64,000 nucleotides of DNA from Caballeronia pedi (GTDB lineage: Bacteria; Pseudomonadota; Gammaproteobacteria; Burkholderiales; Burkholderiaceae): NCBI RefSeq assembly GCF_001544915.2, contig NZ_FCOE02000011.1, positions 141,332 to 205,331 on the forward strand. Direction: 5' to 3'. Made by a program: the position numbers and the translations under genes. The notes below the pieces were generated by a model. It saw only the letters and a program-made list of their open reading frames with translations. It had not been told where the DNA came from and did no database searches. Positions 54,698 through 63,206 of this stretch are shown here, piece by piece. Position 1 is the first letter of the stretch. Each line of letters opens with the position of its first letter.

Positions 54698-55197
54698 GCT
54701 TTTTCTCCGGTGACTGCCGCGACAGCTTGGGCATGAAGGACCGGCCACGAATCGGGCTTGGGCTTACCCGGCCTCCAAACGCGCTGATAGAGATTCCATG
54801 AGCCCGTGATGTCATCGATAGCGGGCAGAGATTTCGGATCCGTGAACAGACCGAGCCGCGCGACGCCCGCCGCCAGCACATCGTCTCTGTCGAGAGCGCT
54901 GTAGATCGATGCGGCGTCGAACGAGACGCCGCGCGCCTTGCACAGGACGCTCATCCAGTACCGGCTCGACGGGTGCAGGTAGAAGCCCCAGACGCCGCCG
55001 CGACTCGCCTGCGTGCCCTGCTCGCACTGCCAGAAGCCGCGCGCGGGACCGCCGCCCATCTGCTGTCGCCACGTGAAGCGCGACTCCTGCAGTCCGATGC
55101 TGAGCAGCATCACGCGCGCTTCACCCGTGTCCATCTGGTACGGCAGGATTGCGAGAGCCGGCGCGATCGCCGTGCGGATGACGTCATTGAGATTCAT
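54694..55197 (-). CDS. phage endolysin, lytic transglycosylase-like
   Basis: 167 residues from the ATG at 55197; AAGGAGG lies six bases upstream, so this start is preferred over the GTG at 55203. The catalytic glutamate is probably E38 in LLSIGLQESRFTWRQQ, followed by PARGFWQCEQG, a pattern of lysozyme-fold transglycosylases in tailed phages. It has no signal peptide, so it depends on the holin whose gene overlaps it upstream. Degrades peptidoglycan at lysis. Confidence 0.8.
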   Translation of the reverse strand: MNLNDVIRTAIAPALAILPYQMDTGEARVMLLSIGLQESRFTWRQQMGGGPARGFWQCEQGTQASRGGVWGFYLHPSSRYWMSVLCKARGVSFDAASIYSALDRDDVLAAGVARLGLFTDPKSLPAIDDITGSWNLYQRVWRPGKPKPDSWPVLHAQAVAAVTGEKA

Positions 55198-55468
55198 CGC
55201 CACCCTCCTTCGGCGCGCGATGCACCGACGTGTAGCGAATCGCGATGAACGTCAGGCCGAAGATCGTGTAGGCAATCCACTGCTGCACGTTCTGCGGGAT
55301 CACGTCGCGCAGCTCGTGCGGCATACCGGACCACGCCTGCGAAATGAGCGGACCCGCGCCGGCAAGCGCGGTGAACGCGGCACCGGCGATGACCGTGCCG
55401 CGCTTGTGAAGCGTCTGCCACCCGTTGGCAAGCGTGAGCCGCCAGCGAGTGAACGGGATAAGTGGCAT
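55184..55468 (-). CDS. phage holin (two transmembrane segments)
   Basis: 94 residues, GGAGG before the ATG at 55468. Two hydrophobic helices (about 23-45 and 62-80) and a charged C-terminus (HRAPKEGGDESQ), a class II holin layout. It overlaps the endolysin start by 14 bases and opens the holin-endolysin-Rz-Rz1 cassette directly after a terminator. It makes inner-membrane lesions that release the endolysin. Confidence 0.8.
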   Translation of the reverse strand: MPLIPFTRWRLTLANGWQTLHKRGTVIAGAAFTALAGAGPLISQAWSGMPHELRDVIPQNVQQWIAYTIFGLTFIAIRYTSVHRAPKEGGDESQ

Positions 55469-55482
55469 ATGGCCTCCGGAAA

Positions 55483-55507
55483 TAAAAAACCCGGCTCGAG
55501 GCCGGGT
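55483..55507 (-). terminator. terminator between the coiled-coil genes and the lysis cassette
   Basis: On the minus strand ACCCGGC/GCCGGGT with a 5-base loop, followed by TTTTTTATTT (complement of 55481-55490). It lies 15 bases before the holin start, so lysis may need read-through or antitermination. Confidence 0.75.
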
Positions 55508-55528
55508 CTAGGTGGAAAAGTAATGAGA

Positions 55529-56068
55529 TCAGCGGCGATTGCCAGCCCATGGCTGAACCGGCAACGGCGGTTGGACCGCGCTCTCCAACTTCTTGTCAAC
55601 AGCCTTCGCCGTGGTCGCGGCCTCGGTCGCCTTCGCCGTCGCGACGCTCACTTTCTGCTCGACAACCTCGGTTTTCTGCGCCGCGGCCGTCGCGGCTGCG
55701 GCGGCCTGCCGAGCCTGCTTGATCAGCGCAGCCTGGCGCGCGTCAGTGAGCTTCGCCCGGTCGCCAAGGAAGCGCAGCGTATAAGCGACGACTTCGTGCG
55801 TGTCCTCCATCTGCGCGCGGATGTCGTCGAGCGCCTTGGCACCCTGTTCGTTCAACGCTTTGAGGCCGCTGACCTGAGCACTGAACTCTCGCACGCACGC
55901 TTCGCGCTCCTGCTTCCGCACGATGGGGAAGCGATCGAGCAGCGCTGCACGCTCGTCCGCGTCCGCCCGTGACTGCCACTGCGCGCCGGCGAATCCAGCA
56001 ACGAGCACCAACAGCCCAACGGCGATGAGCAACTTGCTCGCGCGCCACCACTGACTAAGATTTGGCAA
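55529..56068 (-). CDS. phage membrane-anchored Ala-rich coiled-coil protein
   Basis: 179 residues from TTG 56068 (GGAGAGCGAAC upstream), starting 12 bases before the stop of the preceding gene. One transmembrane helix (about 12-31, KLLIAVGLLVLVAGFAGAQW) and then a long helical domain with Ala/Lys/Glu heptad-like stretches (about 115-165) and a Pro-rich end. Topology is spanin-like, but a separate Rz/Rz1 pair follows. Function unknown. Confidence 0.6.
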   Translation of the reverse strand: MPNLSQWWRASKLLIAVGLLVLVAGFAGAQWQSRADADERAALLDRFPIVRKQEREACVREFSAQVSGLKALNEQGAKALDDIRAQMEDTHEVVAYTLRFLGDRAKLTDARQAALIKQARQAAAAATAAAQKTEVVEQKVSVATAKATEAATTAKAVDKKLESAVQPPLPVQPWAGNRR

Positions 56069-56387
56069 GTTCGCTCTCCAATTCGGCGATTCGATCCTCG
56101 AGCGCCGCGCTTCGCCGACGCTCTTGATCAAGATCGTTCTCGGCGATGCGTCGCAACTTCCGCTCCGCTTCGACTTCGACATCCCGTTCGTCGAGCTTCC
56201 TCTCCAGCGAATCAATTCGCTCGGTGAGACGCGCGATCTCGTCGCGCATATTCTTGAGCGCAAGCGCCTCGGATTGATCGACCTGAATGTCCTTGCGCCG
56301 GCTTCTGACCTCTTGCCATATCCATCGGAAGGCCAGCGCTGCTACAGCGCCGGCACCTCCGTTCTGAATCCATTCTGGCGATGGCAT
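56055..56387 (-). CDS. phage small membrane/coiled-coil protein
   Basis: 110 residues from the ATG at 56387 (AGGAAGG upstream), preferred over the ATG at 56426. A short hydrophobic stretch (about 10-24) is followed by an almost continuous charged helix (about 30-108: ARLTERIDSLERKLDERDVE...), a clear coiled-coil. It overlaps the next gene by 14 bases. Possibly a partner of that protein. No family recognised. Confidence 0.6.
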   Translation of the reverse strand: MPSPEWIQNGGAGAVAALAFRWIWQEVRSRRKDIQVDQSEALALKNMRDEIARLTERIDSLERKLDERDVEVEAERKLRRIAENDLDQERRRSAALEDRIAELESELAKS

Positions 56388-56426
56388 GAATGACCTTCCT
56401 CGTACTGTTGCCGGTCGTCCGGGCAT

Positions 56427-56450
56427 AAAAAAAGCCGCGCGGCGGCGGCT
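56427..56450 (-). terminator. terminator at the end of the tail operon
   Basis: On the minus strand AGCCGC/GCGGCT with a 6-base loop, followed by seven T (complement of 56427-56433). It lies just after the last tail-associated gene (stop at 56471). Confidence 0.7.
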
Positions 56451-56470
56451 TGTCGCGTCTGGCCTGTCTC

Positions 56471-56779
56471 TTACTCGGCGATCTCGGCGCCGATGAAATA
56501 CTGTCGCGCGATCGTCGGCGACGTTTTGTCGTCAGCAGGCGCGACGATCTTCTGCTCGGCATACGCGCGCGGATCGAGATCGGCCGTCGGCAATTCGGTG
56601 AACTCGATTGACTGGCTAAAAACGGGCTGTTTTCCGTTGTCAAAGGTCTCCTTGCTCACAAATGATTCGAGCTGCGCCGCGCAGCGCGAGTTGCGATAGT
56701 CGATCGTGACTTGCTGCACGACATGAAAGGCGGCCGTCGCGCCCGTGCCAGGCGTGACGTAGTCGATGATGATTGACAT
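56471..56779 (-). CDS. phage hypothetical protein downstream of J
   Basis: 102 residues, MSIIIDYVTPGTGATAAFHVVQQVTIDYRNS. Beta-rich start and an acidic end (ARQYFIGAEIAE). AGGAG lies about ten bases upstream. Last gene of the tail run; may be a tail-tip or fibre-associated protein. No family recognised. Confidence 0.65.
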   Translation of the reverse strand: MSIIIDYVTPGTGATAAFHVVQQVTIDYRNSRCAAQLESFVSKETFDNGKQPVFSQSIEFTELPTADLDPRAYAEQKIVAPADDKTSPTIARQYFIGAEIAE

Positions 56780-56791
56780 GCTGTAGTTCTC

Positions 56792-57493
56792 CTAGATACC
56801 TGAAACGTCGAGGACCATGTAGTCATAGGGCGTGTGATTCTGCCCCTCTGGCACATTCCCTGTGAACTGGGTTGTTGCTGGATTGTCAGCCTTCCATGTC
56901 ACGGCGCCGCCAGAGAACGACACGGCCGGCACTGTCAGAACGCTGATCACCGAGACATTCGGCGGAGTTCCCACCGCGTTGTTGCTGATGATGTAGCGAA
57001 GCTGTCCTTGGACGACAGCCGGCGTTCCAGAATAACTGCGTGAAATTCCACTATCGATCGGATCGCCCGTGATCGAGCCGGGCGAGCTCAACGTATCGAT
57101 CACGCGCATGTACTTCGTTCGCGAGTCAAAAACGACAGACCCGACGTTATTGAATACCTGCAATCCATAGTTGCCGGACATAGTCGCGAGCGAAGGATCG
57201 TCGAAGATCCAATACTGCACGGCCACACCCGACCCTTGGCAATGGAAAAAGTATGTGATCTGGCTGCCCGAGATCGCCGAGTAACGAAGGTAGCACTTGG
57301 CGGACGATCGGAAGGCGATGATGGGGCTAGTTCCAACGGCCGTTGTCACGGAGGCGAAGTACCAACCCGTATTACCCTGCTCAGATCCGCCCGAGGTGAG
57401 GGTGCCTTTTTCTCGCAAAGCGAGATTCTTGAACGTGCTGTCTATCTGCACGTTGCCCGATGAGTTCAGCACCTGCAGCCCAAAGTCGGCCAT
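56792..57493 (-). CDS. phage tail-associated protein with two tandem repeats
   Basis: 233 residues made of two related units: residues about 3-108 (FGLQVLNSSGNVQIDS... to YWIFDDPS) and about 108-233 (YGLQVFNNVGSVVFDS... to YDYMVLDVS). Each unit begins with a GLQV-N-x3-G-x-V-x2-D motif and is beta-rich. The next gene upstream encodes one more unit. Probably a virion or tail-tip decoration protein (DUF6453-like by memory, unverified). Confidence 0.65.
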   Translation of the reverse strand: MADFGLQVLNSSGNVQIDSTFKNLALREKGTLTSGGSEQGNTGWYFASVTTAVGTSPIIAFRSSAKCYLRYSAISGSQITYFFHCQGSGVAVQYWIFDDPSLATMSGNYGLQVFNNVGSVVFDSRTKYMRVIDTLSSPGSITGDPIDSGISRSYSGTPAVVQGQLRYIISNNAVGTPPNVSVISVLTVPAVSFSGGAVTWKADNPATTQFTGNVPEGQNHTPYDYMVLDVSGI

Positions 57494-57784
57494 TCAATAC
57501 ACCCCGTAGGTCACTCGCACCGACCGATTCGGATACGACGAGGATGCCGCGAAAGTCCAGCTGATCACATTGCCGCTGATCGACACTGACGCCGGAATAC
57601 TTGCCCCGCTGAATGGATCAATGTCACGAACGGTGAACCAGGGTGTGCCGCCGCCGAACATCGGTATCGTCATCGATCCAGCCGTCGTTCCGGTATCGAA
57701 CTGACCACCATAACGCGTGATGCGATCCGTGACGCGGAGAACCGGGTTCCCGGATGCGTCGTAGCACTCCAGTCCATATGCCAT
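57494..57784 (-). CDS. phage tail-associated protein, single repeat unit
   Basis: 96 residues starting MAYGLECYDASGNPVLRVTDRI, the same opening motif as the two repeats of the next gene. It begins inside the stop of J (TGATG), and its own stop directly abuts the next start, so all are coupled. Beta-rich, no signal. Likely sits on the tail tip with J. Confidence 0.65.
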   Translation of the reverse strand: MAYGLECYDASGNPVLRVTDRITRYGGQFDTGTTAGSMTIPMFGGGTPWFTVRDIDPFSGASIPASVSISGNVISWTFAASSSYPNRSVRVTYGVY

Positions 57785-60700
57785 CAGGGGATATATCCGA
57801 GACGAACACGCAATGTGCCGGCCGAGTCATAGATCTGCTGGCCGTTCGCGTTCAGCAAATTGCGGCCGCCATTCCCGGTGCCGTTGATCTCGAACGTGCC
57901 CGCCTTGTTGATTTGCCAGCCTTGTACGCCAGACACGAAATTGTTGCTTTGGATCGTATCGCCGATCATCGCATTCGTGATCCAGCCGGTGCCAATGAAC
58001 GCCTGACTAATGAAGACCTGTCCGCCTTGAATTACAAACGGAGACGAGACGGCACTGCCGTTCGGATCTAGGACGGCGAATCTGCTCGCCGCCACCAGCA
58101 CCTGTGATTCGATGACGCCACTGGTGTTGTCGACCCCTATTCCGACGCCAGCGATATATGTCCTGCCGTTCGCCGTGATCTGAGTCTTGATCGTGTACGA
58201 AGCGGCGACGCGCCCATTCAAGTCGGCGTACGAGTTCGCCGCCGTCTGCGCTGTCGCCTGCGCATCGTTCGCCGTCGACTGGATAGTCGTGATTTGGGAA
58301 GCCTGCGCGCTGTCGGCATCGATCCGCGCCTGCGTCTCAGTTTGCACCGCCGCGATCAACTGCGCGTTGTTCGACGTAATCTGAGCCGACACCGTATCGA
58401 TGCTCTTCGCGAGCGCGAGATCCGTTTCGGCGCGCGCGCTTTGCTCCGACCAGACACCGGCATAAATCTGAGTCGAGCCAGCGTAGTCGTCAGTGCTGCC
58501 GGCGAGCGGCGGGAGAAGCACCTGAGCGCTGACAACGTCGAGGCGCTCCGATAATGCGCTGTCGCCCTCGATGCGCGACTGTTGCTCTGAGGTGATCGCC
58601 GCCGCCGTCTCTTCGACCGTCTGCTGCAGGTCCGGTATGGCTTCGATCTGCGATAAGAGGTCCTGAGCGAGCTGCGTCTGCGTGATCTGGCCAGTGAGAT
58701 AGGAAAGAATCTCGTCGGCATCGCTGCTGCTCTGACCAAGCACGCCTTGCGACGTGGTCGGATACCACGGGCCGATATTGCCCGTCGTATCAATCAACCT
58801 GCCCCAGAAGAAAAACGACTGACCAGCGGCGAGTCCCATCAGGTTCGCGCGCGCCTGCGGATATGGGTAAAGCGAGAGCCGCGTGGCGGTGCTACGGTCA
58901 TTCGTCTTGCTGTACCAGAGTTCCGTATACGCGGTGTCGCCTGCTGAGCCATCGGCGGGAAACGTCCAGTCGACCTGAATCGCGAATACCTGCGTCGTCG
59001 TGGTGAGCGACGTCAGCGCCGGCGGGGGACTCGTCTTGCCGGTCAGTGTCGTGTTCACGCCGTACGCCGGAACCGACGTCACGCCCATCGCGTTCTGCGC
59101 GCGCACACGCGCGAGATACGTGCCCTGATAGATGCCGACTACCTCAACCTGCAGCCCGCCTGTTGGATTGGCGGACACCCAATCCCCGTTGTCCTTCCGC
59201 CATTCGGGTAGGTAGTTGACCGCCTTGTCTGCTGCGTCCCACGCGATGACCATGATGGTCTTCGAGATGCCCTGGTCGACGACCGAATACGTAGACACTC
59301 GAACGTTGGTCGGCGGCGGCTGCACTGACGGCGGAATAACGGTGATGGGCCGGACCTGAATCGCTGCGCCGGTGTCGATCGCCGCATACTTGCCAGGCTC
59401 GTATTGCGTCGCATTGACGGTGTACGTGATCTGCCCGTCGTCGTCCGACTCCTGAACGCTGACAATTCGGAAATACTGCGCCGCGAGGTCGCTGCTCTCG
59501 ACCATCCATACCGCGCCCGCGGCGGGCTGCGTACTGAACACATCCGAGACGGTTATTGCATTTCCGGTCACGCTTTGCACAGTTCTCTTCTGGGCGAGGC
59601 CAGAAGGGAGAATTACAGTCAGCATATCGCCGGCGGCGACCGAGGGCGCTTTATCGAGCGTCACGACGCGGCCAGCGGCCGCGCGGATGCGACCGCCCGT
59701 GCGCCGCCCAGCCTTCGCCGGGTCTGCCACGGCGATGATCGTGCCCGGCGGGCAAAGCGTTCCGTCGAGACCTACTTTGAACGAAACCGTGTTCGTTTCG
59801 TACCGACTCGTAAGAAGCGACCACAATCCGAGCCGGTGCGCCTGCCCCTGCGAGGTCGTGCCGAATGCCGTGATCTCCGCCTTCATTACGCCATAGCGCG
59901 CCAGACCGTCTTCGTCGGGAACGTACTCGACGGCCTGCTTGTAACTGTTCGCCGGGTCGTTCCAACTGACGAGTGCCGTCGTGTAGCGAGTCTTGCGCGA
60001 AGAGCCGACGTATTCGAAACGACCATCGATCGTATTCGCAGCGGTGTAGACATATTCCGGATCTTGCGGCATGTCCGCGTTCGCGACGACTTGCCCCGGA
60101 CCCCAATAAGCGATGCCTCGGAAGACGGTCGCGAGATCCTGAAGCACCTTATACGCGTCCGCGCGCGACTGGATCACGGCGTTGCAGGTGAAGCGCGGCT
60201 CCTGTCCGCCCTTCCCGTCCGACACCATGACGTCGCAGTATTGCGAGATCAGGTAAAGGTTCCACTTGTCGATCATAGATGCATCGACGAGCTTCCCGAG
60301 ACCGTACCGGTCATTCAGCACCAGATCGTAGAAGATCCATGCCGGATTATCCGTCCATGCCGTCTTGAACGTGCCGTCCCACGTGCCCGAGTACGTACGC
60401 GCGTCGACGTCGTAGTTCGTCGGCACGCGGATGATCAAACCCTTGATGTCGTAGGCGCACGTCGGCACCGAACTGAATGACTGCGCGTCGAACGATAGTC
60501 CGATGAGCGCGCTCATCGGATAACGCAGCTTCCGGTCGATGATCTCGGTGATCGCCTCGATGTTCACCGTGTCGGCGATCAGCGAGCTGTGCGCATTCGC
60601 GGTGAGGCGGCGCACACGCACGAGCCAGCCGGTCGTCGCCGTCGGCAGTTCGATGCGCACGCTGCGCTCATAGAGCGACGTTGTCTTACCGTCGAAAGCA

Positions 60701-61176
60701 CCACTGAGCACCTGCGCATACGCGCCGCCGTCCACGGCGATGTCGATTGCGTACTCGATGCGGTAGCCGGTGACATCGCCAGTCGACTGATTCGACTGTT
60801 GCAGCTGCGGCACGCCGAAGCGGATGCGCGCCGCGGACAGCTGGAGGTTCTGCAACTGGTGAACCCACGGCGTGTCCGACGTCAGCGCGGTGTTGACGGT
60901 GATCTCATTTTCCACCGAGGGGAATCCGGACATGTACGTCTGGTCCTGCGTGCCTGTCCTGGTGTCGACCGAATAGTTTGTGAAGTTCGTCGAGCCGTCG
61001 CCGTTTTGAATCGGCGTGTCGTCTAGATAGACCGACTGCAGTCCATTCACCAGGCCGACGATCGGGCCTTCCGATACGATGTCGAGCACCTTCGCGATCG
61101 CGGTCGAATGCAGGCTATCAGGCGACTCGGTCGCCGTGCTCGACGAGCCGCCGCCCTTGGAACCGTAGACGCGCAT
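57784..61176 (-). CDS. tail tip / host specificity protein J
   Basis: 1130 residues from the ATG at 61176 (MRVYGSKGGGSSSTATESPDSL). Lambda gpJ family: the start to about VLDIVSEGPIVGLVNG is strongly conserved. Next come a tail-hub region (to about 600), fibronectin-III-like segments (about 640-840), a helical part rich in ALAKSID and TQTEARIDAD patterns, and a DUF1983-like C-terminus with WQINKAGTFEING. The C-terminal part should decide receptor binding. The last about 20 residues (GQQIYDSAGTLRVRLG) resemble the repeat motif of the two next genes. Confidence 0.95.
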   Translation of the reverse strand: MRVYGSKGGGSSSTATESPDSLHSTAIAKVLDIVSEGPIVGLVNGLQSVYLDDTPIQNGDGSTNFTNYSVDTRTGTQDQTYMSGFPSVENEITVNTALTSDTPWVHQLQNLQLSAARIRFGVPQLQQSNQSTGDVTGYRIEYAIDIAVDGGAYAQVLSGAFDGKTTSLYERSVRIELPTATTGWLVRVRRLTANAHSSLIADTVNIEAITEIIDRKLRYPMSALIGLSFDAQSFSSVPTCAYDIKGLIIRVPTNYDVDARTYSGTWDGTFKTAWTDNPAWIFYDLVLNDRYGLGKLVDASMIDKWNLYLISQYCDVMVSDGKGGQEPRFTCNAVIQSRADAYKVLQDLATVFRGIAYWGPGQVVANADMPQDPEYVYTAANTIDGRFEYVGSSRKTRYTTALVSWNDPANSYKQAVEYVPDEDGLARYGVMKAEITAFGTTSQGQAHRLGLWSLLTSRYETNTVSFKVGLDGTLCPPGTIIAVADPAKAGRRTGGRIRAAAGRVVTLDKAPSVAAGDMLTVILPSGLAQKRTVQSVTGNAITVSDVFSTQPAAGAVWMVESSDLAAQYFRIVSVQESDDDGQITYTVNATQYEPGKYAAIDTGAAIQVRPITVIPPSVQPPPTNVRVSTYSVVDQGISKTIMVIAWDAADKAVNYLPEWRKDNGDWVSANPTGGLQVEVVGIYQGTYLARVRAQNAMGVTSVPAYGVNTTLTGKTSPPPALTSLTTTTQVFAIQVDWTFPADGSAGDTAYTELWYSKTNDRSTATRLSLYPYPQARANLMGLAAGQSFFFWGRLIDTTGNIGPWYPTTSQGVLGQSSSDADEILSYLTGQITQTQLAQDLLSQIEAIPDLQQTVEETAAAITSEQQSRIEGDSALSERLDVVSAQVLLPPLAGSTDDYAGSTQIYAGVWSEQSARAETDLALAKSIDTVSAQITSNNAQLIAAVQTETQARIDADSAQASQITTIQSTANDAQATAQTAANSYADLNGRVAASYTIKTQITANGRTYIAGVGIGVDNTSGVIESQVLVAASRFAVLDPNGSAVSSPFVIQGGQVFISQAFIGTGWITNAMIGDTIQSNNFVSGVQGWQINKAGTFEINGTGNGGRNLLNANGQQIYDSAGTLRVRLGYIP

Positions 61177-61177
61177 G

Positions 61178-61777
61178 TCAGGCTTGGTCCTCTGCGTATA
61201 TGCCAGCGCTCGCGCGCTTCGATCCGACGCGCATGCGGCCATAGACGATCGGCACGCAATCTCCCTGCGCCGCGCTGTTCACCGCGCCATTGAAGTAGTA
61301 AGACGTACCGTTATCGCCGCTCGAACTCGCAAGCCCGCTGGTTTGCGGACTGAGCATCTGCACGACGCCGCCGAGCGCCATCGCCGCGCCCATGCCGAGC
61401 ACCGCACCCTGACTCAGCGCTGCAATGCCGAATGCGCCGCCGGCGGGGATGAAGAACGATGCCGCGATCAGAGCCGCGCCGAGAATCACCTGAAACAGGC
61501 CGCCCGCTTTGCTTCCCATAAGGATCGGTGCGATTCGAATGTCATCGCCGCCTACGGGCTCCGGCAGCCGCTCTTCGCTGAGGTTCTTCTGCCCGTTGAA
61601 AACGGCGAACGTGAGCCCGCTGTCCTTTGCATTGAGCATGAACTTTTTGAAGCCAGGCACTACCGCACTCAGCGCGCGCACGGCTTCCGTCGTCGACGAC
61701 ACGGCGAGGGTGTGCACGCGACCGAAGCGCGCGCCGAGCACACCATACAGGCGAATAGTTCGAAGCTTGTCGCTCAC
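61178..61777 (-). CDS. tail assembly protein I
   Basis: 199 residues from GTG 61777, overlapping the K stop by four bases (GTGA). Lambda gpI family: beta-grasp-like N-terminal part (RTIRLYGVLGARFGR... LPEPVGGDDIRIAPI) and a Gly/Ala-rich hydrophobic middle (about 90-145). It works in tail-tip assembly before J is added. The J start lies one base past its stop. Confidence 0.92.
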   Translation of the reverse strand: MSDKLRTIRLYGVLGARFGRVHTLAVSSTTEAVRALSAVVPGFKKFMLNAKDSGLTFAVFNGQKNLSEERLPEPVGGDDIRIAPILMGSKAGGLFQVILGAALIAASFFIPAGGAFGIAALSQGAVLGMGAAMALGGVVQMLSPQTSGLASSSGDNGTSYYFNGAVNSAAQGDCVPIVYGRMRVGSKRASAGIYAEDQA

Positions 61778-62526
61778 GTCTGATTTCCCTTATATCGAAG
61801 CACCGTGCGCAGCGCGTGAGCCCACATGCCGCCCCAGACCGTGCGGCCGGAAAGCCTTCCGTGCATGTGATGCAACATTTGGTTGTTCCCGAGGTAAATG
61901 CCGGCGTGGTTCGGCACGCCGTTCTTACTGCGGATCTGCATGAGCAGCACATCGCCCGGCTGCAACGCTGCGTCCTGCCCGACGTCTGCAAAGCCCGCCT
62001 CCGCGAAGTGCTGCATGTAGAGGTTCGATGAGCCGTCCTGCCACCAGTTATCCGCGCGCTCGAAGTCAGGCAGATCGATACCGCGCTCGATCCGATACCA
62101 GTCACGAATAAGCGTGTAGCAGTCGAGCACACCGTGCGCGAACTCGCGACCGAGCAGCGGCGGCACATAGCCGCTTGGCCCGAACTCGCTCCAGTCTTCC
62201 GCACCGATTGCGCCATCCGCCTGTACGCCCACAGAGATGATCACCCAACGGTCGACGCCGGTCTTCTCCGCCATCGCCTTGTCCGCCATGCTCGGACGCG
62301 CAGGCGCACCGGGATGCGAGTGGACGACGGCGGTGATTGAGCCCATGTCTTCGGCTAACGCATAGTCTTCGGGCGACATCACGAAATGGTCAGTGGCGGT
62401 CGTCGCGAGATTCCTACATGGCACATACAACTCGTCGCCGTCGTGCAAGACGACCAGCCCGCACGACTCGCGCGGATACTCCGCGAGCGCGTGATCCGCG
62501 ATCGCTTTCTTCGTCTCTTCGTTCAT
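61774..62526 (-). CDS. tail assembly protein K (JAMM peptidase + NlpC/P60)
   Basis: 250 residues from the ATG at 62526, overlapping the L stop as ATGA. The N-terminal JAB/MPN domain has E20 and the H69-x-H71 ... D82 metal motif (VVHSHPGAPARPSMAD). The C-terminal NlpC/P60 domain has C136 in GVLDCYTLIRDWYR and H207 in PNHAGIYLG. Both domains have their catalytic residues. Lambda gpK has the same pair and acts in tail assembly, perhaps trimming other tail proteins or cell wall at entry. Confidence 0.93.
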   Translation of the reverse strand: MNEETKKAIADHALAEYPRESCGLVVLHDGDELYVPCRNLATTATDHFVMSPEDYALAEDMGSITAVVHSHPGAPARPSMADKAMAEKTGVDRWVIISVGVQADGAIGAEDWSEFGPSGYVPPLLGREFAHGVLDCYTLIRDWYRIERGIDLPDFERADNWWQDGSSNLYMQHFAEAGFADVGQDAALQPGDVLLMQIRSKNGVPNHAGIYLGNNQMLHHMHGRLSGRTVWGGMWAHALRTVLRYKGNQT

Positions 62527-63206
62527 GAGGAAATGGTGTCGCTCAGAAATCCGCCGAACGAGAGCGGCTCGTTCACGCCGAAGCGGCATTCACAGCCGCT
62601 GATTCTCTTGCTGCATCGGTCGAGGGCGGGATCGCTCACAGGCTGATCGTTCACGTCGAAGTAAGCACTGCCGGTGTAGCCGCAGTTTGCGTCGCGGTAC
62701 TGCCACTGACAAATGGTCACGATTTGACGAGCGGGAAGTTGCTGCCCGCCAAAGTCGAGCGCCGACGAAAGCGTGAATTCGACTTGCACATTCGTCTCGC
62801 TACTCTTCTGCTCGATGTACCAGAGCTCAGTCGCCATCTCTTCAGTTGGATCCGCGGTCGGATTGCCGCCGGGGAAATTAGCTGCGTCGAGATACTTGCC
62901 AAGCGTGCGCCGGCGCCGCACCTTCGCGCCAACCATGTCCGCCAGATATACGCACAGTGCCGAGATCGTCCCGTCGACGTTCGCGACGGTCAGCTTTGGC
63001 TCCGGCTGTTGTGCATCCGACGTGTGCTCGAAGCCGCTCGCTTGAATGGGCCACGGCTTATATTCGTTGCCTTGCCAAAAGATCGACGCAGACTGCAAAT
63101 GGCCGTGGAAGCGCAACAAATCGCCGCCGATCGCGGTGCAGTCAACTTCGAAGAGCTCAATGAGCCGACCCGGCTCTAACTGCTGAATGTCTGCGGAAAT
63201 CGTCAT
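62523..63206 (-). CDS. minor tail protein L (Fe-S cluster protein)
   Basis: 227 residues. Lambda gpL family. Four C-terminal cysteines at 166, 175, 198 and 205 (plus C207 in GCECRFG) fit the set that holds a 4Fe-4S cluster in lambda gpL. The N-terminal half is a beta-rich hub-like domain. It overlaps both neighbours by four bases (ATGA with the S74 gene and with K), so the tail-tip genes are translated in a coupled chain. Confidence 0.93.
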   Translation of the reverse strand: MTISADIQQLEPGRLIELFEVDCTAIGGDLLRFHGHLQSASIFWQGNEYKPWPIQASGFEHTSDAQQPEPKLTVANVDGTISALCVYLADMVGAKVRRRRTLGKYLDAANFPGGNPTADPTEEMATELWYIEQKSSETNVQVEFTLSSALDFGGQQLPARQIVTICQWQYRDANCGYTGSAYFDVNDQPVSDPALDRCSKRISGCECRFGVNEPLSFGGFLSDTISS

